Of a DNA stretch of 64,000 nt, positions 1-6,559 are shown in pieces. Both the position numbers and the translations under genes were made by a program. The notes beneath the pieces are model-generated. The model ran no database searches. It saw nothing but the letters and a program-made list of their open reading frames with translations, and was not told where the DNA came from. Each line of letters starts with the position of its first letter. The first letter of the stretch is position 1. This DNA is from Cyprinodon diabolis (taxonomy: Eukaryota > Chordata > Actinopteri > Cyprinodontiformes > Cyprinodontidae). The stretch is from NCBI GenBank assembly GCA_030533445.1, contig JARPUW010000271.1, positions 62,001 through 126,000 on the forward strand. The letters are read 5' to 3'.

Positions 1-179
1 GCGGGCTCTGCCCGCCTTCTAAGAGCCATTGCAGTGATGAAATCACCAATGGCGGGCTCCGCCCGCCTGCTAAGAGCCATTGCAGTGATGTAATCACCTT
101 TGGCGGGCTCCGCCCGCCTGTTACCATTGGCGGGCTCCGCCCGCCTTCTAAGAGCCATTGCAGTGATGAAATCACCAAT
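1..179. repeat. F array, unit 0 (at least 4 hairpins, cut at left)
   Basis: Hairpins at 1 (lacking one base), 51, 102 and 129. The last spacing is the short 27 bp, as in the 235-bp form. Confidence 0.93.
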
Positions 180-222
180 GGCAATGAGCAATATGCCAGA
201 ATGTATGAGTGTGTATAAGGAA
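1..222 (+). repeat. Macrosatellite unit, right-hand end only (unit 0, cut by window edge)
   Basis: Holds the last four hairpin monomers of the preceding unit (the first lacks its first base; then 51, 102 and the short one at 129), followed by the 43-bp linker to unit 1. It matches 24915-25136 at a constant offset of 24914, so it ends the same way as unit 8. Confidence 0.95.
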
Positions 223-520
223 GAGGCTTTTATTCTGTAGAGTCCTTGTAGTCTTATTTTGAAAGTCTATCATGAATGTGCATCAAAAGATGGGTCACGC
301 CCAGCAGTGATATAGAATCCATTTACAAATGTTAAATCACTGGTTTTCCATGTTATTAGGTGAATAGTTGCTGTATTACAGAGTAAATGGGAGACTTTTA
401 TTGTGAAATTTGCTCTGGGTGTGTTTTGAAAAGGTCACTAGAGTGTAATAAAAACAACCTGGAAGAGTTTGGGTCATAATGTTGAGCCATTTGCATCAAT
501 TAATGCATTAGTATAATCTA
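223..520 (+). repeat. Block A1, ~298-bp subrepeat (unit 1)
   Basis: Opens with GAGGCTTTTATTCTG and contains a second internal start, GAGACTTTTATTGTG, at 391. Ends with a GAGTTTGGGTCATAATG stretch that recurs at the end of A2. Contains an imperfect palindrome TGCATCAATTAATGCA. The same block opens every unit. Confidence 0.85.
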
Positions 521-811
521 GAGGCTTTTATTTTGTAGGGTCCCTGGAGTCTTATTTTGAAAGTCCAACAGAGTTGTGTTTATAGAAAATGTTCAGACCC
601 GTCAATGATAGTTGATTACTTTCCAATCGTTAAATCACTCTTTTTCCATGTTATTAGGGCAGTAGATGAAGCGGAAATGGGAGGCTTTTATTTTGAAATT
701 TGCTATAGGGTGTGTTTTAAACAGTCTCCTAGAGTCTATTCTCTAAAACGGGGTTGAGTTTGGGTCATAATGTTGAGCCATATAGGGCAATAAATATATG
801 TAAAAAATATA
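521..811 (+). repeat. Block A2, ~291-bp subrepeat (unit 1)
   Basis: Second copy of the A subrepeat, with starts of the form GAGGCTTTTATTTTG at 521 and 681. It shares the TTGAAAGTC, CCATGTTATTAGG and GTTTGGGTCATAATG landmarks with A1 in the same order. A 66-codon frame runs through it from a TTG at 557, but stops interrupt it in units 3, 6, 10 and 18, so I do not call it a gene. AATAAA occurs at 789-794. Confidence 0.85.
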
Positions 812-957
812 GAGGCTTTTATTTTGTAGGGTCCCTGGAGTCTTATTTTGAAAGTCTATCAGTGCTGAGTGGCAAGGGAAGTGTCATGTACAGCAGTCAT
901 ATAGTATCCATTTCCCAATGTTAAATCAGTCCTTTCACCCTCCATTAGATTAATATG
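812..957 (+). repeat. Block A3, partial A subrepeat (unit 1)
   Basis: Third, truncated copy: it has the opening GAGGCTTTTATTTTG and TTGAAAGTCTATCA, then TTAAATCA and CCATTAGATTAATATG corresponding to the first half of A1. The second half is missing; the sequence passes into the palindrome at 958. Confidence 0.8.
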
Positions 958-974
958 TGCTGTTTAAAACAGCA
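958..974. repeat. Short palindrome, arms TGCTGTTT / AAACAGCA
   Basis: Two perfect 8-base arms around a single central A. It is present at the same place in the units I compared and marks the end of the A-type sequence. Confidence 0.8.
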
Positions 975-977
975 GAG

Positions 978-1075
978 GTAAAATCTGTTTGAAGCTTGGT
1001 AACCTTGACAACGCTTAACGAGCCTCTCACTGACACAGACAACAGCTGCACTCACTATTGGTTTCTTCTTCCCAG
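978..1075 (+). other. Intron-like stretch (candidate 98-bp mini-intron)
   Basis: It begins with AG|GTAAAAT, contains CTGAC-type branch-point candidates, and ends with TTTCTTCTTCCCAG|G after a pyrimidine tract. The length would suit a short teleost intron. All three elements recur in the other units, but so does all surrounding sequence, so conservation adds no proof. No exon coding potential is visible. Confidence 0.2.
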
Positions 1076-1100
1076 GCTTTTTTGTATGGGAAGAACGACA

Positions 1101-1570
1101 CCGAACAAACGACTACTGATCAAAAACCGTATGAGTTATTCAAAAAACATTTTCACCATGAGCATCAGCAATCCTTCGACTCCAACTATGCCAACTTTGG
1201 TGTATGTGTGTCATTCAGAAAAATATTTATGACGAGTTGAAAACACATAGTCTGATTCGTTTCTCTCCCATCTTCAGCTCAAAAAGAATAGAGAAAGGCT
1301 GAAACTCTCATCGACTTTAGGTTGGTCTGGAGGGTTTTTAAGGAAAAGTATTAATCCTACCGTAATTCCGAAGACATTGTGTGAGTCCAGAGGTTTCAGT
1401 CTACAAACTGACCAAAAATGGTGACTGTAGCTCCAAATATGTGGCCGTGAGGGCGAGAATAAGATGTTTGATCTTAAAAAAATGGCCGCCTCACACTAAG
1501 ATTTCAGCAGCTGCACTCTAGCAGGCTGCTGCAGAAGCTAACTGTCAGCTAGCTTCCAGGTGCTTACCCT
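1101..1570 (+). repeat. Block B1, long B subrepeat (unit 1)
   Basis: Starts with CCGAACAAACGACTACTG and runs 470 bp to the next CCGAAC start. Its first ~430 bp are a paralogue of 2026-2459 (B4 plus the start of C), about 925 bp downstream. It contains the GGTCTGGAGGGTTTTTAAGG stretch that served as one side of the deletion in unit 7. Near its end there is an inverted repeat GAAGCTA / TAGCTTC. Confidence 0.85.
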
Positions 1571-1793
1571 CCGAACAAACGACTGCTGAGCAAAAACCGT
1601 AAAAGATATCTGAAAAATTCTTTCAGTGAAAGCAACATCTATCCTTTGTCTCAGACTGGGGTAACCTTCATGTCTGTAGGTCTTTCACAACCCAAAACGA
1701 AGCACAAACAAAATGGTTGGCCCACCTGCTCCTCCCTTTGTTTGAACTGCAGGACCTCACTCTCACTCACCTTTTAGCTGCTAAAGCACCCCT
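1571..1793 (+). repeat. Block B2, 223-bp B subrepeat (unit 1)
   Basis: Starts with CCGAACAAACGACTGCTGAG followed by CAAAAACCG. Landmarks CTCAGACTGGGGTAACC and TCATGTCTGTAGGTC align with B3. An extra diverged relative sits in unit 10 at 29233-29461. Confidence 0.85.
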
Positions 1794-2025
1794 CCGAACA
1801 AACGACTGCTGAGTAAAAACCGTAAAAGGTATCTGAAAAATTCTTTTTATCTAAGCGACAGCTATATCTTGTCTTCAATTGGAGTAACTTTCATGGCTGT
1901 AGGTCATCTACAAACTGAATGGGAAGAGAAAGAAAAAGAAAAAACGTTTCATCACACCTAAGCTTCTAATTGAGCTAGCTGCAGCAGGTCACTGTCACTC
2001 AGCTTTCAGGTGCTTAAAATGTCCT
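1794..2025 (+). repeat. Block B3, 232-bp B subrepeat (unit 1)
   Basis: Same opening as B2 but with GAGTAAAAACCG. It aligns through TTGGAGTAACTTTCATGGC and CTGTAGGTC, and contains an A/G-rich tract (GAAGAGAAAGAAAAAGAAAA) near 1923-1942. Confidence 0.85.
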
Positions 2026-2306
2026 CCGAACAAACGACTGCTGAGCAAAAACCGTATGAGTTATTCAAAAATTTTTTTCACCGTGAGCGTCAGTCATCCT
2101 TCGACTCCAACTATGCCAACTTTGGTGTATGTGTGTCATTCAGAAAAATATTTATGACGAGTTTAAAACACATAGTCTGATTAGTTTTTCTCCCCTCTTC
2201 TGCTCCAAAACCAATGAAAAACGGCTCTGATTTTCATCGACTTTAGATCGGTCTGGAGGGTTTTTAAGGAAAAGTATTAATCCTACAGTAATTCCGAAGA
2301 TATTGT
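2026..2306 (+). repeat. Block B4, paralogue of B1 (unit 1)
   Basis: Starts with CCGAACAAACGACTGCTGAG and follows B1 closely (CCTTCGACTCCAACTATGCC, then ATTCAGAAAAATATTTATG). In units 2, 4, 5, 6, 11, 15 and 18 a CTGA-to-CGGA change in it removes a stop, so a 78-codon frame is open there only. This is a chance effect, not a gene. Confidence 0.85.
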
Positions 2307-2650
2307 GTGGGTCCAGAGATTTCAGTCTACAAACTGACCAAAAATGGTGACTCTAGCTATAAATATGTGGCCGTGAGGGCGAGTTTAAAATGTTTTTTTG
2401 TGTTTAAAAAACGCCTGCCTCACACTCTAGCTTTTCAGTTGCTCCACTCTAGCAGGCTGGATTTTGCTAAAACTTTGTGGCGCTTGAGGTCTGATTATAC
2501 AAAAACCGTAGCAGTTATCAACATACCGTCTTCAGTTTTAAATAGACGAAGGATTTATCTACAAACTGAGCTTCAAACTGTTTTTCTAGGTGAATGTATG
2601 GCGACACAGTGAAGTGCTGTTTTTTATGCTTTTTTTTCCCTCTCCCCATT
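2307..2650 (+). repeat. Block C, AT-rich segment (unit 1)
   Basis: Starts as the continuation of the B1/B4 duplication (GTTTAAAAAACGCCTGCCTC against B1's AAAAAAATGGCCGCCTC), then becomes unit-specific. A 101-codon frame opens at a GTG at 2307. It is truncated by TAA in units 6, 15 and 16 and frameshifted in unit 18, so it is not called a gene. It ends in a T-rich tract near 2618-2640. Confidence 0.8.
2358..2365 (+). promoter_or_regulatory. TATA-like octamer TATAAATA (weak)
   Basis: Exact match to the TATAWAWR consensus, present at the same position in C in the units examined. The paralogous position in B1 has lost it (CTCCAAATA). An octamer like this is common by chance in AT-rich DNA, and no transcript is known to me. 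Confidence 0.15.
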
Positions 2651-2840
2651 CATTTCCTATGGGATTTTTTTGCGACGTTTTCGCTAATAATTCGCAAACC
2701 TTCGGACTAATGAGAAAGTTTTATACAAGCACACATCACCCCATTGGTCCCGACGCGTGTGCCAACTTTGGGCCCGATCCGCCAAACCGTGCGGGACTAG
2801 TTACGCGCCGAAGTTTTGGGTATACGGGAGAATTATAATA
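2651..2840 (+). repeat. Block D, CpG-rich segment ending in a TAA microsatellite (unit 1)
   Basis: I count 16 CpG sites between 2671 and 2830, unlike the CpG-poor A block. Landmarks are TTTTGCGACGTTTTCGC, GGTCCCGACGCGTGTGCC and GGGACTAGTTACGCGCC. It ends GGGAGAATTATAATAA, with 0-2 extra TAA in other units. The TAA tail resembles the 3' end of a non-LTR retrotransposon or SINE, but I recognise no family and see no reverse transcriptase. Confidence 0.7.
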
Positions 2841-2845
2841 ACTAG

Positions 2846-2865
2846 AAAATTTCTAAAGAAATTTT
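2846..2865. repeat. Perfect inverted repeat AAAATTTC-TAAA-GAAATTTT
   Basis: 8-bp arms, 4-base loop. It was unchanged in every unit I checked. It lies at the junction where 66-bp repeats are inserted in seven units. Confidence 0.9.
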
Positions 2866-2870
2866 GAGGG

Positions 2871-2884
2871 GGGCCACCTACTGC
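2871..2884 (-). promoter_or_regulatory. CTCF-like core motif, one per unit
   Basis: Read on the minus strand as GCAGTAGGTGGCCC, it fits the vertebrate CTCF consensus CCASYAGRKGGCRS at 12 of 14 positions (mismatches at 1 and 13). The 14 bases are the same in all 20 units; other starts: 6040, 9347, 12437, 15578, 19101, 21343, 24617, 27785, 31236, 34408, 37748, 40917, 44158, 47299, 50576, 53746, 56942, 60245, 63414. Binding is untested; some human macrosatellites bind CTCF. Confidence 0.3.
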
Positions 2885-3112
2885 CCGTCTGGGGAACCGG
2901 GCCAATACGGCCCTGGCAAGTGACGTCGGGGCTCCCCAGACCAACTGCTTACGCCTTTGAGGGCTGCTGAGGGAAGGAAAGAGGGCAAGTTCATGGGCAA
3001 AGAGAGCTGTGTGCCACTTGTGCTGAAATCTGGGAAATAGACGTGCACAGCGTATGATGCACAAGGGTAATATGGGTTGTCCATATTGAAACACAGTGGG
3101 TAAAGCCCAGTT

Positions 3113-3347
3113 GGCGGGCTTTGCCCGCCTGGTAGGAGCCATCTCAGTGAAGAAAAAAATCACCAATGGCGGGCTCTGCCCGCCTTCTAAGAGCCATTGC
3201 AGTGATGAAATCACCAATGGCGGGCTCAGCCCGCCTGCTAAGAGCCATTGCAGTGATGTAATCACCTTTGGCGGGCTCCGCCCGCCTGTTACCATTGGCG
3301 GGCTCCGCCCGCCTTCTAAGAGCCATTGCAGTGATGAAATCACCAAT
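3113..3347. repeat. F array, 51-bp double-hairpin minisatellite, unit 1 (5 hairpins)
   Basis: Hairpins GGCGGGC-loop-GCCCGCC start at 3113, 3168, 3219, 3270 and 3297, with spacings 55, 51, 51 and 27. Between them lies a second hairpin: arms GCCATTG / CAATGGC outside and GTGAT / ATCAC inside, with a GAA or GTA loop. The 55-bp first monomer has a longer A-run; the 27-bp monomer lacks 24 bp of the second hairpin. This is the commonest (235-bp) form. Confidence 0.95.
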
Positions 3348-3390
3348 GGCAATGAGCAATATGCCAGAATGTATGAGTGTGTATAAGGAA

Positions 3391-6300
3391 GAGGCTTTTA
3401 TTCTGTAGAGTCCTTGTAGTCTTATTTTGAAAGTCTATCATGAATGTGCATCAAAAGATGGGTCACGCCCAGCAGTGATATAGAATCCATTTCCAAATGT
3501 TAAATCACTGGTTTTCCATGTTATTAGGTGAATAGTTGCTGTATTACAGAGTAAATGGGAGACTTTTATTGTGAAATTTGCTCTGGGGTGTGTTTTGAAA
3601 AGGTCACTAGAGTCTAATAAAAACAACCTGGAAGAGTTTGGGTCATAATGTTGAGCCATTTGCATCAATTAATGCATTAGTATAATCTAGAGGCTTTTAT
3701 TTTGTAGGGTCCCTGGAGTCTTATTTTGAAAGTCCAACAGAGTTGTGTTTATAGAAAATGTTCAGACCCGTCAATGATAGTTGATTACTTTCCAATCGTT
3801 AAATCACTCTTTTTCCATGTTATTAGGGCAGTAGATGAAGCGGAAATGGGAGGCTTTTATTTTGAAATTTGCTATAGGGTGTGTTTTAAACAGTCTCCTA
3901 GAGTCTATTCTCTAAAACGGGGTTGAGTTTGGGTCATAATGTTGAGCCATATAGGGCAATAAATATATGTAAAAAATATAGAGGCTTTTATTTTGTAGGG
4001 TCCCTGGAGTCTTATTTTGAAAGTCTATCAGTGCTGAGTGGCAAGGGAAGTGTCATGGACAGCAGTCATATAGTATCCATTTCCCAATGTTAAATCAGTC
4101 CTTTCACCCTCCATTAGATTAATATGTGCTGTTTAAAACAGCAGAGGTAAAATCTGTTTGAAGCTTGGTAACCTTGACAACGCTTAACGAGCCTCTCACT
4201 GACACAGACAACAGCTGCACTCACTATTGGTTTCTTCTTCCCAGGCTTTTTTGTATGGGAAGAACGGCACCGAACAAACGACTACTGATCAAAAACCGTA
4301 TGAGTTATTCAAAAAACATTTTCACCATGAGCATCAGCAATCCTTCGACTCCAACTATACCAACTTTGGTGTATGTGTGTCATTCAGAAAAATATTTATG
4401 ACGAGTTGAAAACACATAGTCTGATTCGTTTCTCTCCCATCTTCAGCTCAAAAAGAATAGAGAAAGGCTGAAACTCTCATCGACTTTAGGTTGGTCTGGA
4501 GGGTTTTTAAGGAAAAGTATTAATCCTACCGTAATTCCGAAGACATTGTGTGAGTCCAGAGGTTTCAGTCTACAAACTGACCAAAAATGGTGACTGTAGC
4601 TCCAAATATGTGGCCGTGAGGGCGAGAATAAGATGTTTGATCTTAAAAAAATGGCCGCCTCACACTAAGATTTCAGCAGCTGCACTCTAGCAGGCTGCTG
4701 CAGAAGCTAACTGTCAGCTAGCTTCCAGGTGCTTACCCTCCGAACAAACGACTGCTGAGCAAAAACCGTAAAAGATATCTGAAAAATTCTTTCAGTGAAA
4801 GCAACATCTATCCTTTGTCTCAGACTGGGGTAACCTTCATGTCTGTAGGTCTTTCACAACCCAAAACGAAGCACAAACAAAATGGTTGGCCCACCTGCTC
4901 CTCCCTTTGTTTGAACTGCAGGACCTCACTCTCACTCACCTTTTAGCTGCTAAAGCACCCCTCCGAACAAACGACTGCTGAGTAAAAACCGTAAAAGGTG
5001 TCTGAAAAATTCTTTTTATCTAAGCGACAGCTATATCTTGTCTTCAATTGGAGTAACTTTCATGGCTGTAGGTCATCTACAAACTGAATGGGAAGAGAAA
5101 GAAAAAGAAAAAACGTTTCATCACACCTAAGCTTCTAATTGAGCTAGCTGCAGCAGGTCACTGTCACTCAGCTTTCAGGTGCTTAAAATGTCCTCCGAAC
5201 AAACGACTGCTGAGCAAAAACCGTATGAGTTATTCAAAAAATTTTTTCACCGTGAGCGTCAGACATCCTTCGACTCCAACTATGCCAACTTTGGTGTATG
5301 TGTGTCATTCAGAAAAATATTTATGACGAGTTTAAAACACATAGTCGGATTCGTTTTTCTCCCCTCTTCTGCTCCAAAACCAATGAAAAACGGCTCTGAT
5401 TTTCATCGACTTTAGGTCGGTCTGGAGGGTTTTTAAGGAAAAGTATTAATCCTACCGTAATTCCGAAGATATTGTGTGGGTCCAGAGATTTCAGTCTACA
5501 AACTGACCAAAAATGGTGACTCTAGCTATAAATATGTGGCCGTGAGGGCGAGTTTAAAATGTTTTTTTGTGTTTAAAAAACGCCTGCCTCACACTCTAGC
5601 TTTTCAGTTGCTCCACTCTAGCAGGCTGGATTTTGCTAAAACTTTGTGGCGCTTGAGGTCTGATTATACAAAAACCGTAGCAGTTATCAACATACCGTCT
5701 TCAGTTTTAAATAGACGAAGGATTTATCTACAAACTGAGCTTCAAACTGTTTTTCTAGGTGAATGTATGCCGACACAGTGAAGTGCTGTTTTTTATGCTT
5801 TTTTTTTCCTCTCCCCATTCATTTCCTATGGGATTTTTTTGCGACGTTTTCGCTAATAATTCGCAAACCTTCGGACTAATGAGAAAGTTTTATACAAGCA
5901 CACATCACCCCATTGGTCCCGACGCGTGTGCCAACTTTGGGCCCGATCCGCCAAACCGTGCGGGACTAGTTACGCGCCGAAGTTTTGGGTATACGGGAGA
6001 ATTATAATAACTAGAAAATTTCTAAAGAAATTTTGAGGGGGGCCACCTACTGCCCGTCTTGGGAACCGGGCCAATACGGCCCTGGCAAGTGACGTCGGGG
6101 CTCCCCAGACCAACTGCTTACGCCTTTGAGGGCTGCTGAGGGAAGGAAAGAGGGCAAGTTCATGGGCAAAGAGAGCTGTGTGCCACTTGTGCTGACATCT
6201 GGGAAATAGACGTGCACAGCGTATGATGCACAAGGGTAATATGGGTTGTCCATATTGAAACACAGTGGGTAAAGCCCAGTTGGCGGGCTTCGCCCGCCTG

Positions 6301-6559
6301 CTAGGAGCCATCTCAGTGAAGAAAAAAATCACCAATGGCGGGCTCTGCCCGCCTTCTAAGAGCCATTGCAGTGATGAAATCACCAATGGCGGGCTCCGCC
6401 CGCCTGCTAAGAGCCATTGCAGTGATGTAATCACCTTTGGCGGGCTCCGCCCGCCTGTTACCATTGGCGGGCTCCGCCCGCCTTCTAAGAGCCATTGCAG
6501 TGATGAAATCACCAATGGCAATGAGCAATATGCCAGAATGTATGAGTGTGTATAAGGAA
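3391..6559 (+). repeat. Macrosatellite unit 2 (3169 bp)
   Basis: Full A-F layout, no 66-bp repeat, five F hairpins. In B3 it has GGTGTCTG where most units have GGTATCTG, a variant shared with units 4, 5 and 15. In E it has GTCTTGGG and GCTGACATC, shared with units 6 and 8. It is therefore a mosaic of two haplotypes. Confidence 0.97.
6282..6516. repeat. F array, unit 2 (5 hairpins, 235 bp)
   Basis: Same spacing pattern as in unit 1. The first loop is TTC instead of TTT, and the first spacer reads CTGCTAGGAGCC instead of CTGGTAGGAGCC. Confidence 0.95.

Larger units (their letters stand above)
2841..3112. repeat. Block E, foldback-rich segment (unit 1)
   Basis: Contains in order: AAAATTTC / GAAATTTT around TAAA (2846-2865); a CTCF-like core (2871-2884); TCTGGGGA / TCCCCAGA (2888-2895 and 2933-2940) enclosing GGGCC-AATAC-GGCCC and a GACGTC; and AATATGG / CCATATT (3069-3087). 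All arms are perfect here. Equivalent blocks occur in all 20 units. Confidence 0.85.
223..3390 (+). repeat. Macrosatellite unit 1 (3168 bp), used as the reference unit
   Basis: Unit boundaries are set at the GAGGCTTTTATTCTG that opens block A. It contains A (223-957), intron-like stretch (978-1075), B (1101-2300), C (2307-2650), D (2651-2840), E (2841-3112) and F (3113-3347). It has no 66-bp repeat and five F hairpins. It carries TTTACAAATG in A (shared with units 7 and 9) and GATTAG in B4 (shared only with unit 9). No protein-coding gene is supported. Confidence 0.97.

Noticed and set aside
557..757. 66-codon forward frame repeated in most units
   Set aside because: It begins at TTG, lies inside a tandem subrepeat, and is stopped in units 3, 6, 10 and 18. 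No recognisable domain.
789..794. Polyadenylation signal AATAAA
   Set aside because: The hexamer is common in AT-rich DNA, has no clear downstream GT-rich element, and no gene precedes it.
2307..2612. 101-codon forward frame in block C
   Set aside because: Starts at GTG; truncated by TAA in units 6, 15 and 16 and frameshifted by an extra T in unit 18. Conservation follows the DNA repeat, not the protein.
2813..2829. CENP-B box
   Set aside because: GTTTTGGGTATACGGGA matches only 7 of the 9 essential positions (TTTT instead of TTCG).
2590..2838. 82-codon forward frame through block D
   Set aside because: Starts at GTG and ends in the TAA microsatellite. No family resemblance; codons simply follow the repeat.
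3113..3129. Rho-independent terminators
   Set aside because: GC-rich hairpins are present but are not followed by T-runs, and the DNA does not look bacterial.
3168..3218. Hammerhead ribozyme core in the 51-bp monomer
   Set aside because: GTGATGAAATC looks similar to the CUGAUGA...GAAA core, but the essential first C is G, and no matching cleavage site or stem arrangement is visible.
3113..3347. CRISPR array
   Set aside because: The 51-bp repeats are contiguous with no unique spacers, and the context is a eukaryotic satellite.
223..3390. Autonomous transposon or retroelement
   Set aside because: No reverse transcriptase, integrase or transposase frame, and no terminal inverted or long terminal repeats bounding the unit.
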